64,000 nt of DNA, taken from positions 248,001 to 312,000 of the forward strand of contig NZ_FOEQ01000002.1 in assembly GCF_900110655.1 (NCBI RefSeq), written 5' to 3'. The position numbers were made by a program, and so were the translations under genes. This DNA is from Pseudomonas soli. Its GTDB lineage: Bacteria > Pseudomonadota > Gammaproteobacteria > Pseudomonadales > Pseudomonadaceae. Shown piece after piece: positions 45,537 through 52,878 of the stretch; position 1 is the first letter of the stretch, and each line of letters begins with the position of its first letter. The notes under the pieces were generated by a model. It saw only the letters and a list, made by a program, of their open reading frames with translations. It did not search any database and was not told the DNA's origin.

Positions 45537-46151
45537 TCAGTGGGTGAAGTAGTCTTCGAAATCTTCGGCGGCGGTGATGACGTTGTCGGCCAGGGTGTGG
45601 ATCTCCTGGACGATGTTGTCCAGCGACGAAGCCGCGCTCAGGGCGCCGAACATGGTGTATACCGACTCGCCCGAGGGCAGCGTGTGCAGGCCGATGGACG
45701 ACAGCGGGAACACATCGCGGGTGCGCAGCACCGCATCGTTGAATGCAGCGCGGTCTTTCACCTGGCAGGCTTGCACCAGCAGCGTGTCGACCAGGATCTG
45801 CTCACCGGCCACGGCGATGTACAGCGGCAGGCCGTCCAGTTCGTTCATCACCAGCTTGAGGCTGGGCTCGGCGCCCTGTTGCAGGGACAGGCCGATCGAC
45901 CCGCCGCGCACCTCGTCCAGGCCTTGCAGGGCGCCGTGCAGCGTTTCGATCGTCCAGTGGGTGTGCTCGGTCATGAAATCCTCCGTTCTGACCTGTTTGC
46001 CCGCGTGGGGCTGACGTAAAGCCTTCTCGATACCGCGCAGGGCGGCGGCGTGCTCGGGCAGGATCCACAGCTCACGCTTGACCAGGCCTGCGGCCTTGAG
46101 CCGGGCGCGCATGTCACGCATGTAGTCGGTGGAGCTTTTCTTGCCTGCCAT
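45537..46151 (-). CDS. yjfI: DUF2170 (YjfI-like) protein with N-terminal DNA-binding-like extension
   Basis: A 204-residue protein. The C-terminal part (about 60-204, 'WTIETLHGAL...SIGLSLQQGAEPSLKLVMNELDGLPLYIAVAGEQILVDTLLVQ') is DUF2170, the whole of E. coli YjfI (about 133 residues). The extra N-terminal 58 residues, 'STDYMRDMRARLKAAGLVKRELWILPEHAAALRGIEKAL', resemble the Arc/RHH-type segments found in short DNA-binding antitoxin-like proteins. First gene of the operon; two identical palindromes lie 16 and 61 bases upstream of its start and are candidate autoregulatory sites. Confidence 0.8.
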   Translation of the reverse strand: MAGKKSSTDYMRDMRARLKAAGLVKRELWILPEHAAALRGIEKALRQPHAGKQVRTEDFMTEHTHWTIETLHGALQGLDEVRGGSIGLSLQQGAEPSLKLVMNELDGLPLYIAVAGEQILVDTLLVQACQVKDRAAFNDAVLRTRDVFPLSSIGLHTLPSGESVYTMFGALSAASSLDNIVQEIHTLADNVITAAEDFEDYFTH

Positions 46152-46167
46152 CGAAGGGGGTGTCCTT

Positions 46168-46180
46168 GTCTCACATGTGA
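46168..46180. promoter_or_regulatory. yjfI upstream palindrome, proximal copy
   Basis: GTCTCACATGTGA, containing the perfect palindrome TCACATGTGA (46171-46180), 16 bases upstream of the yjfI start. The same 13 bases recur at 46213-46225. It sits where a repressor would block transcription or translation initiation. Confidence 0.6.
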
Positions 46181-46212
46181 TGTACGTTACGCCTGGATCA
46201 TGGGCTGCGCAA

Positions 46213-46225
46213 GTCTCACATGTGA
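46213..46225. promoter_or_regulatory. yjfI upstream palindrome, distal copy
   Basis: The second GTCTCACATGTGA, extended here to the 12-bp palindrome CTCACATGTGAG (46215-46226). Centre-to-centre spacing to the proximal copy is 45 bases, so the two sites could bind a dimer of dimers around a promoter lying between them. Confidence 0.6.
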
Positions 46226-46258
46226 GGAGCGATGCCCGCGCGGTGCGCCCGCCCCGAC

Positions 46259-46906
46259 CTACCCCGCCACACGCGTCAGCCGCTGCAGCGTCTCGATCAC
46301 CTGCGGATCACGCGCCTCGAGCACATCCATCTGGATCCTTGCGATCACCGCCTTGAGCAGCTCGGTCTGACTCATCCGGGTTTGCCCCAGCAGCGTCAGG
46401 AAATCCTCGGCCATGTGCGCGTTGACCTTCATCGACAGCCGCCGCGTGGCTCCGGACGCCGGCAACCCCCGCTGATGCCGCTGCGCGTCGAGTGCCTGGA
46501 CGAAGGCCTCGTGGCCGGGCTGCAGACCCGCCCCCTGGCGGGCCTGCACCAGCCAATGGAAATAATGGGCGAGGAACAGCTTGCGCAGGTGTGCCCCCGC
46601 CTCGCTGCTGACCGCTTGCATCGCCGCGTCGAGCACATCGAGATATACCGCCGGCAGCCGCGCCTCGATGGACTTGAGCTGCTGCTTGCGCGCCTCGCGG
46701 ATAGCCGGAGTGGACTGCGGCGGGATGGCCACCACCGTATCGCAGCCATCGCACACGCCCACCAGGATGTCCCGCGCCACGCCCAGGCCATCACTGAAAG
46801 GCACGTCGCGCCGGGTGTAATGCATGGCGACCAACGCCTGGCAACGCTCGCACAGGGCCTGGCCGGTGTCGCCCTCGAACAGGATATTCATGCTTGGGTT
46901 ACTCAT
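46259..46906 (-). CDS. MqsA-like zinc (CxxC...CxxC) protein with RHH-like C-terminus, putative antitoxin
   Basis: A 215-residue protein. Cys19-x2-Cys22 and Cys52-x2-Cys55 form a probable structural zinc site like the YgiT/MqsA N-terminal domain. A helical middle (about 70-150) follows. Residues about 155-190, RRLSMKVNAHMAEDF then 'RMSQTELLKAVIARI', look like a ribbon-helix-helix strand-helix-helix rather than the XRE domain of MqsA. Its ATG overlaps the stop of the preceding small gene by 4 bases (ATGA), the usual arrangement of toxin-antitoxin pairs. An alternative start is 46891. Inferred antitoxin/autorepressor; it could also be a stand-alone regulator. Confidence 0.6.
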   Translation of the reverse strand: MSNPSMNILFEGDTGQALCERCQALVAMHYTRRDVPFSDGLGVARDILVGVCDGCDTVVAIPPQSTPAIREARKQQLKSIEARLPAVYLDVLDAAMQAVSSEAGAHLRKLFLAHYFHWLVQARQGAGLQPGHEAFVQALDAQRHQRGLPASGATRRLSMKVNAHMAEDFLTLLGQTRMSQTELLKAVIARIQMDVLEARDPQVIETLQRLTRVAG

Positions 46907-47160
46907 TGGTGAACACTGATGAACCACGTCTGCGGCTCGATGAAATAGAACTTGATGTACCAGCCGGAGCGCCTGAGCACATGGACTTCGATGGCTGGCA
47001 CGGCATGGTGTGGGCTGCAGCTGTAGTGAGTGCCATTGCAAGCACGGATGACCTCGATGACATCGCCCGCACTGACCGCGCCAAGGGCCAACAGCTTCTT
47101 TACCTCGATATCGCCCCGCGCTGCATGCAGGTACCTCCCGGATTCGAGCGCGGCAATCAC
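46903..47160 (-). CDS. small MqsR/DUF4258-like protein, putative toxin
   Basis: An 85-residue protein with a GTG start, AGGAG 4 bases upstream, and an in-frame stop further up, so the start is constrained. Pattern: 'VKKLLALGAVSAGDVIEVI' (helical), 'HYSCSPHHAVPAIEVHVL', then GWYIKFYFIEPQTWFISVHQ, which resembles the final strands of MqsR-type (YVKF...LSFKE) or DUF4258 toxins of the RelE/BrnT fold. It precedes the zinc/RHH-like gene in the order toxin-antitoxin seen in mqsRA. RNase activity is inference; no catalytic residue is certain. Confidence 0.55.
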   Translation of the reverse strand: MIAALESGRYLHAARGDIEVKKLLALGAVSAGDVIEVIRACNGTHYSCSPHHAVPAIEVHVLRRSGWYIKFYFIEPQTWFISVHQ

Positions 47161-47465
47161 CGCGCTCCTGGCTGCCTTGAAGCCTTATGGCATGCGCCCT
47201 CCCTGGCATTACGAAAATCATCGTACATTTTTCTGGCCGAATCCAGCTTGCGCTTCGACTCAGCCGACCAACGGCGCTGTCGCGCACCGATGAAGCCTGG
47301 GCATGAACTATGGCCGCGGGCACGCAAGTGTGTGGCCTGGATGTGTAACCAGCGCTTTCGGGGATTTACAGCGTGTTTCGCGCGGTCCTTGCCGACTCGA
47401 TGATGACCCGCTGATCCGTCCGCCTCGATTGCCAGGTAATGCGCTGCGATAGCTGGGGCTGGCTG
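47161..47465. other. intergenic region upstream of the putative toxin-antitoxin pair
   Basis: About 305 bases between the metR stop and the small toxin-like gene, both on the minus strand. It holds the presumed promoter of the pair. An imperfect inverted repeat GAAAATCATCGTACATTTTTC at 47213-47233 (two half sites GAAAAT / ATTTTTC) is a possible operator. A plus-strand open frame across this region (46894-47403) has no coding character. Confidence 0.4.
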
Positions 47466-48395
47466 TCAGGTAGCGATCCCGGAAACAGCATTGACGCCTT
47501 CCAGCGTCGCGAAGGACATATCCTTTGCCGTGAGCAGGAAGTCGCTTACATAAGGCACTTCGAGCATGTCGCTGCGGACCGCCGCATACAGTTTTGCCTG
47601 CAGCCCCTTCTCCCCCAGTCGCTTGGTGGTCACGTAACCGCGCGAGCTGTATTCATGCACGGCCCAGTTCGGCAGGCAGCACACACCGCGGCCGCTGGCC
47701 ACCAGTTGCATCATCATGATCGTCAGCTCCGAGGTGCGCACTTGCGCCGGCTCGATATCGGCCGGGTCAAGGAAGCGGGTGAAGATGTCCAGCCTGTTGC
47801 GCTCGATCGGGTAGGTGATCAGCGTCTGGCCGGCAAGATCGGCGGGCTCCAGATACGGCTTCACGCACAAGGCGTGATGATTATCGATGGCCAGCAATGC
47901 CTCATAGCCGAACAGTGGCACATAGCTGATCCCCGGCAGTTTCATCGGGTCGGACGTCACCACCAGGTCCAGATCGCCCCGCTCCAACGCCGGCAGTGGC
48001 GCGAATGAAAACCCCGACGCCAGGTCCAGCTCGACCTCCGGCCAGGCACCGCGAAATTCGTCCACCGTCGGCATCAGCCACTGATAGCAGCTGTGGCACT
48101 CGATGGCGATGTGCAGACGCCCGGCCGTACCACCCGCCAGTTTGCCCAGGTCCCGCTCGGTGGCACGGATCTGCGGCAGTACCTGCTCGGCCAGCTCCAG
48201 CAGCTTGAGACCAGCGCTGGTAAAACGTACCGGCCTGGACTTGCGCACGAACAGCGGCATGCCAATACGGTCTTCCAGCTCGCGGAATTGGTGCGACAAC
48301 GCCGATTGGGTCAGGTGCAACCGTTCGGCGGCCTCGTACAGGCTGTCGGTTTCGCGCAAGGCATGGATGGTGCGCAGGTGCCTCAGATCGATCAT
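47466..48395 (-). CDS. metR: LysR-family regulator of methionine biosynthesis, MetR-like
   Basis: A 309-residue LysR-type regulator. HTH in residues 2-60 (LRHLRTIHALRETDSLYEAAERLHLTQSALSHQFRELEDRIG). The effector domain carries 'LHIAIECHSCYQWLMPTVDEFRGAWPEVELDL', matching the MetR signature for homocysteine-responsive regulators. The start 48395 gives the normal LysR N-terminus. It diverges from the mesX-mesD set, a standard LTTR arrangement, with a TGAG-N5-CTCA site between them. Confidence 0.88.
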   Translation of the reverse strand: MIDLRHLRTIHALRETDSLYEAAERLHLTQSALSHQFRELEDRIGMPLFVRKSRPVRFTSAGLKLLELAEQVLPQIRATERDLGKLAGGTAGRLHIAIECHSCYQWLMPTVDEFRGAWPEVELDLASGFSFAPLPALERGDLDLVVTSDPMKLPGISYVPLFGYEALLAIDNHHALCVKPYLEPADLAGQTLITYPIERNRLDIFTRFLDPADIEPAQVRTSELTIMMMQLVASGRGVCCLPNWAVHEYSSRGYVTTKRLGEKGLQAKLYAAVRSDMLEVPYVSDFLLTAKDMSFATLEGVNAVSGIAT

Positions 48396-48425
48396 GAGAA
48401 AAACTACACTTGTATGCAAAAAAAA

Positions 48426-48438
48426 TGAGTTTGTCTCA
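48426..48438. promoter_or_regulatory. MetR-type LysR box
   Basis: TGAG-TTTGT-CTCA is a perfect T-N11-A palindrome with the same spacing as the MetR site TGAA-N5-TTCA. It lies 30 bases upstream of metR and 130 bases before mesX, in the shared promoter region. Confidence 0.55.
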
Positions 48439-48568
48439 TGAAGAGCTGATCTTTGACAATCCTTCATCGAATTTGCGCAAGCGACAAAGGCAGGCATGGG
48501 CGCGGCACCCATGAATCTCAACCCTGGCCTTCCTTGCCTCGCTTAAGACATCAGGGCTCACGACCACC

Positions 48569-49552
48569 ATGAATAACGAGTTTGCATTCACCCTCAAACG
48601 GATCTGTTTCGATGAACACTACCAGCCTTCGGACAAGACCCGCACCACCACCAACTTCGCCAACCTGGCCAGGGGCAAGAGCCGCCAGGAAAACCTGCGC
48701 AATACCTTGAGGATGATCGACAACCGCTTCAATGCCCTGGCGCACTGGGATAACCCCAAAGGCGATCGCTACAGGGTCGAACTCGACATCATTTCAGTGG
48801 AAATGGATATCGGCCTCTCGGGGGCCGCCCCTGCACTGCCGTTGATCGAAATATTGAAAACGACGGTAGTTGACCGGGAAACCAACGAACGTATCGACGG
48901 CATGGTCGGCAATAATTTTTCGTCATACGTGCGCGATTACGATTTCAGCGTGCTGTTGCAGGGGCACAACAAGGATCGGCACACCTTCAGCACCCCCGAG
49001 GACTTTGGCGACCTGCACGGAAAGCTGTTCAAGTGCTTCGTGAATTCACCCGCCTACAAAGCGCATTTCCGCAAGCCGCCCGTCATCTGCCTGAGCGTCT
49101 CGAGCAGCAAGGTGTATCACCGCACGGAAAACCAGCACCCGGTCCTGGGCGTGGAATACCTGCAGGCCGAATACTCGCTGACCGATGAGTATTTCAAGAA
49201 GATGGGCTTGAAGGTGCGCTACTTCATGCCGCCCAACAGCGCCGCGCCGCTGGCGTTCTATTTTGCCGGCGATCTGCTGGGCGACTACACCAACCTGGAA
49301 CTGATCAGCACCATCAGCACGATGGACACCTTCCAGAAAATCTACCGGCCTGAAATCTACAACGCGAACTCCGCCGCCGGCAAAACCTACCAACCCAGCT
49401 TGCAGCACCAGGACTACTCGTTGACGCGCATCGTTTACGACCGCGAAGAGCGCAGCCGCCTGGCTGTCGAACAGGGCAAGTTCGCGCACGAACACTTCAT
49501 CAAGCCCTACCAGGCCATTCTCGAGCAGTGGTCCGCCCGTTGCGCGCTTTGA
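48569..49552 (+). CDS. mesX: DUF1852 protein MesX, partner of MetE-like methionine synthase
   Basis: A 327-residue DUF1852 protein ('FAFTLKRICFDEHYQPSDKTRTTTNFANLARG', 'YFAGDLLGDYTNLELISTISTMDTFQKIYRPEIYN'). MesX is required with MesD and oxygen for folate-independent methionine synthesis. This gene is followed 26 bases later by a MetE-core gene and is preceded by metR, the expected arrangement. Chemistry not fully settled; likely involved in supplying or generating the methyl donor. No metal motif is obvious by eye. Confidence 0.88.
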   Translation: MNNEFAFTLKRICFDEHYQPSDKTRTTTNFANLARGKSRQENLRNTLRMIDNRFNALAHWDNPKGDRYRVELDIISVEMDIGLSGAAPALPLIEILKTTVVDRETNERIDGMVGNNFSSYVRDYDFSVLLQGHNKDRHTFSTPEDFGDLHGKLFKCFVNSPAYKAHFRKPPVICLSVSSSKVYHRTENQHPVLGVEYLQAEYSLTDEYFKKMGLKVRYFMPPNSAAPLAFYFAGDLLGDYTNLELISTISTMDTFQKIYRPEIYNANSAAGKTYQPSLQHQDYSLTRIVYDREERSRLAVEQGKFAHEHFIKPYQAILEQWSARCAL

Positions 49553-49578
49553 CTCAACCAGACACAAGGTTTTCCAGT

Positions 49579-50613
49579 ATGAAAAAGCTGTTACCCACCT
49601 CCACTGCCGGCAGCCTGCCCAAACCCGCCTGGCTCGCTGAACCTGAGAAGCTCTGGTCGCCATGGAAGCTGGAGGGTGATGAACTGGTCGAGGGCAAGCA
49701 AGACGCGCTGCGCTTGTCCTTGCAAGAACAACAGCACGCCGGTATCGATATCGTCAGCGATGGCGAACAGACACGTCAGCATTTCGTCACGACCTTCATC
49801 GAACACCTCGACGGTGTCGATTTCGAGCAGCGCGAGACGGTCAGAATCCGTGATCGCTACGATGCGAGCGTGCCGACGGTCGTAGGCGCTGTTGCTCGCC
49901 GCCAGCCTGTGTTTGTCGATGACGCCAGGTTCTTGCGTCAGCAAACCTCACAACCCATCAAGTGGGCGCTGCCAGGCCCCATGACGATGATCGACACACT
50001 GTATGACGCCCACTACAAGAGCCGCGAAAAACTGGCCTGGGAATTCGCCAAGATCCTCAACCAGGAGGCCCGCGAACTCGAAGCGGCGGGTGTCGACATC
50101 ATCCAGTTCGACGAACCGGCCTTCAACGTGTTCTTCGACGAGGTCAATGACTGGGGTGTGGCCACCCTGGAGCGCGCCATCGAAGGGCTCAAGTGCGAAA
50201 CCGCCGTGCACATCTGCTACGGCTACGGCATCAAGGCCAACACCGACTGGAAAAAGACCCTGGGCTCGGAATGGCGGCAATACGAAGAAGCCTTCCCCAA
50301 GCTGCAGAAATCGAGCATCGACATCGTCTCGCTGGAGTGCCACAACTCCCACGTGCCGATGGAGCTGATCGAGCTTATCCGCGGCAAGAAAGTGATGGTT
50401 GGCGCCATTGATGTTGCCAACCACGCCATTGAAACCCCAGAGGAAGTCGCCAATACCCTGCGCAAGGCCCTGCAATTCGTCGACGCCGACAAGCTCTACC
50501 CTTGCACCAACTGCGGGATGGCGCCCCTGCCGCGCCAGGTGGCAAGAGGCAAGCTCAATGCGTTGAGCGCGGGCGCGGAGATTGTTCGCAGAGAGCTGGC
50601 AAACAAGCGCTGA
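49579..50613 (+). CDS. mesD: core-MetE methionine synthase MesD
   Basis: A 344-residue protein equal to the C-terminal catalytic barrel of cobalamin-independent methionine synthase, lacking MetE's N-terminal folate-binding half. Zinc ligands are all visible: His211 and Cys213 in 'AVHICYGYG', Glu253 in 'SLECHNSH', Cys312 in 'TNCGMAPL'. Asp in 'IIQFDEPAFN' binds homocysteine. Such core-MetE proteins methylate homocysteine from a donor other than methyl-tetrahydrofolate; this branch works with MesX and needs oxygen. The start at 49579 follows the mesX stop by 26 bases. Confidence 0.9.
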   Translation: MKKLLPTSTAGSLPKPAWLAEPEKLWSPWKLEGDELVEGKQDALRLSLQEQQHAGIDIVSDGEQTRQHFVTTFIEHLDGVDFEQRETVRIRDRYDASVPTVVGAVARRQPVFVDDARFLRQQTSQPIKWALPGPMTMIDTLYDAHYKSREKLAWEFAKILNQEARELEAAGVDIIQFDEPAFNVFFDEVNDWGVATLERAIEGLKCETAVHICYGYGIKANTDWKKTLGSEWRQYEEAFPKLQKSSIDIVSLECHNSHVPMELIELIRGKKVMVGAIDVANHAIETPEEVANTLRKALQFVDADKLYPCTNCGMAPLPRQVARGKLNALSAGAEIVRRELANKR

Positions 50614-50698
50614 GCCCAGGTCGGAGGTAACAGGTGGAGGCCCGGACAGATGCGGGCCTTCTCACACCTCCGAGCGGTACCCACACCCAGGATCTACT

Positions 50699-51205
50699 AT
50701 GTCACTCCCTATCGAGCCATCGAGTTTTCGCGAAGCGCTCGGGCACTACGCCTCCGGTATCACGGTCATTACATCGCACACCGATGATGAGCCGATCGGC
50801 TTCACTTGCCAGTCGTTCTACAGCGTGTCGATGAACCCGCCACTGGTGTCATTCAGCGTGATGTCCAGTTCAGCCAGCTACCCCAGGATTCGCCAAGCCG
50901 GTCGCTTCGCGGTCAACATCCTGGCGGGTGAGCAGGTCGAGATTTCCAACCAGTTCGCGCGGCGCGGTACGGACAAGTGGCACAAGGTGCAATGGCAACC
51001 GTCACCGTTGGGCAACCCGATCATTGCCGGCAGCCTGCACTGGATCGATTGCGAGATTCACGCTGAACACGCCGCGGGCGATCACCTGATCGTCATCGGT
51101 GAAGTGAAGGCGTTGAACCTGCAGCAAACCACGTCCTCGCAGCCTTTGCTGTATTTCAAGGGCCAGTATTGCAACCTCGCGGCGCCGGGAGCCGTGGGCG
51201 CCTGA
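50699..51205 (+). CDS. flavin reductase family protein
   Basis: A 168-residue FMN/FAD reductase-like protein ('EALGHYASGITVITSHTDDEPIGFTCQSFYSVSMNPPLVSFSV', 'FAVNILAGEQVEISNQFARRGTDKW', 'HLIVIGEVKAL'). The family supplies reduced flavin from NAD(P)H to two-component monooxygenases. It follows mesD by 85 bases in the same direction, suggesting a reduced-flavin supply for the oxygen-dependent MesX/MesD reaction; this is inference from context. No separate oxygenase gene is adjacent. Confidence 0.85.
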   Translation: MSLPIEPSSFREALGHYASGITVITSHTDDEPIGFTCQSFYSVSMNPPLVSFSVMSSSASYPRIRQAGRFAVNILAGEQVEISNQFARRGTDKWHKVQWQPSPLGNPIIAGSLHWIDCEIHAEHAAGDHLIVIGEVKALNLQQTTSSQPLLYFKGQYCNLAAPGAVGA

Positions 51206-51230
51206 CGCTGTCGCGAGCACGCCCTGGCCA

Positions 51231-51806
51231 TCAGTACAGCCCGCCCAAGGTCAACGCCAGGCCGCCGCCCGCCTGCACGCCGATGTTGAACCCGGCGGAG
51301 AGGATCACGCCCTTCGCCGAGCGCAGCAGGCGCGGCAAGGTTTCCTGCGGCAAAAACGCGCCACCCGCCCCTATCGCGGCGGTACCCAGGACCAACAGCT
51401 TGGGATCCAGGCCGAACAGCACGCCCGAGCCGCTGCCACCGCCAACCAGGCCCACCCCGCCTTCGAGGAACACGCACCCGCCCTTGAAGTCGTCGCGCAC
51501 CAGGCCACGGGCCGCGACCGATTCAGCCACCAGTACCTTACCGATCGCCGGGAGGTCTGCGCTGGTGCCCACCGCGCCGACGCTTTTGCCACGCACCAGC
51601 AGGTTGATCTTGCCTACCCGCGGCAAACGCGCGCCTGCGCCAACGCCGACTCCGAGCGAACCGTAGCGAAACTGCTGTTCGGCCTTGTTCGGATCGGTCA
51701 AGGTCAGCAAGCCACCGCTGGCGGCGGCAAACATCACCGTCAACCCACCCCCGCTGGCGCTCTTGTACTCCCAGTCGCTGACACTCAGCGGCAATGTGAT
51801 CTGCAT
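51231..51806 (-). CDS. glycine-rich hypothetical protein
   Basis: A 191-residue protein with a strong start at 51806 (GGAGG 5 bases upstream). Very rich in Gly, Ala, Leu and Val in repeated short hydrophobic segments ('GSLGVGVGAGARLP', 'GGVGLVGGGSGSGVLFG', 'GAAIGAGGAFLP' types), suggesting beta-strand or membrane-inserting hairpins. No signal peptide. It begins 'MQITLPLSVSDWEYKSASGGGLTV'. No family recognised. Convergent with the flavin reductase gene at 25 bases. Confidence 0.7.
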   Translation of the reverse strand: MQITLPLSVSDWEYKSASGGGLTVMFAAASGGLLTLTDPNKAEQQFRYGSLGVGVGAGARLPRVGKINLLVRGKSVGAVGTSADLPAIGKVLVAESVAARGLVRDDFKGGCVFLEGGVGLVGGGSGSGVLFGLDPKLLVLGTAAIGAGGAFLPQETLPRLLRSAKGVILSAGFNIGVQAGGGLALTLGGLY

Positions 51807-52198
51807 GTGCACCTCCGTGTCGTGGCAGCGCCATTCGACGCGGCCGTTCCCTATGCCCAAATCGGCAACAGCATAGCAACCGGCACCTGGACAGCCCCAT
51901 AGCCCCAATGAGCTATTGCCAAACTTCCCAATCGACTGACACATCTCATCCATAAGCGGATCGTTTGATCAGGCAAGGCGAAAACAGGCGAGAAACGGTA
52001 GGAGTCGCACCTGGCCTTGCTGATTGCACATGAAAACTCCGAACTTGTTTTCACCGCCGCATGACCGTCGTGCAGGCACTTTCGTACAAAGATCTCGCCT
52101 GGCCTTCGGATATCCTTTCCATTCCTTGGACACGGCTGGCCTCATGCCTGCTAGCGGTCCGTACAGGTCAAGGATCGGGCAATACGGAGGACGTCATT

Positions 52199-52606
52199 GT
52201 GTCGAACAGATCGAAAGCAGGGCTTGCCCGTCGTGCCGCGACCAGAAAAAAGCAACTCCTGCTGAAAGGCGGGAGAATGGAAGCGTTGCGCATCACGGCT
52301 GACGATCTCGTTGAAGATCTCGCAACGAAGACCCTATCTGGCGGTACTTGGGTTAACGTCAAGATTCACGGCAGGAATCGCCCCGCAAGAGCGCCGCATC
52401 TCTCCGATTTTGAACGAGACCTGTCAGAACAGAAAAAGCTTGTAGCCGCCCTGGCTATCCGTTCCGTTGCGCATGCCGAAGTCACTAGTGTTGATACCAC
52501 AGGCATGACGGTTCTCGACGCTGAAACAGCCGAACAGATGCTCGATACCCCCCCTGAACCCACCAAGGCGCTCTGTAACTTACTCGCATTGCGCCAGGGC
52601 CTGTAG
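52199..52606 (+). CDS. hypothetical basic/acidic small protein
   Basis: A 135-residue protein with GTG start; GGAGG is 8 bases upstream, so longer in-frame starts are disfavoured. A basic N-terminus (SNRSKAGLARRAATRKKQLLLKGG) is followed by an acidic/hydrophobic part 'MEALRITADDLVEDLATKTLSGGTWVNVKIHG' and 'ERDLSEQKKLVAALAIRSV'. No recognised domain; the basic head could bind nucleic acid. Its bases are more AT-rich than the flanking conserved genes. Lies in the accessory stretch. Confidence 0.6.
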   Translation: MSNRSKAGLARRAATRKKQLLLKGGRMEALRITADDLVEDLATKTLSGGTWVNVKIHGRNRPARAPHLSDFERDLSEQKKLVAALAIRSVAHAEVTSVDTTGMTVLDAETAEQMLDTPPEPTKALCNLLALRQGL

Positions 52607-52878
52607 GAAATGTGTCTGCGTGAAAGTCAGACAAAGCGAAACGGGGGGAGTAAGCAGAATGAACTGGAGTACATGAGCATTCCCAGACTGTACTCAACGC
52701 AGCATGTACAAGTATCAAGGCTTTTCGTACAGAGCCTAACGGCGTGAAATACACATGTGTGCACATGTGGGGCCAGTATGCACGCGGACAACACCTGGGG
52801 CTTGAAGTGCTGCATGCGCGAACTGACCATCAGCGCAATCCCGGCGTCACCCGTGATCGCCGGCTAACATGCAATGCC
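52607..52878. other. intergenic region with doubled palindrome
   Basis: 272 bases between convergent genes. Contains a hairpin TGTCTG...CAGACA (52613-52633) and two copies of CACATGTG separated by two bases (52752-52759 and 52762-52769). The latter share the CACATGTG core with the two palindromes upstream of yjfI. No gene seen. Confidence 0.5.

Noticed and set aside
46894..47403. 169-codon plus-strand frame over the small toxin-like gene
   Set aside because: It lacks a ribosome-binding site, and the opposite strand has two coupled genes with better signals.
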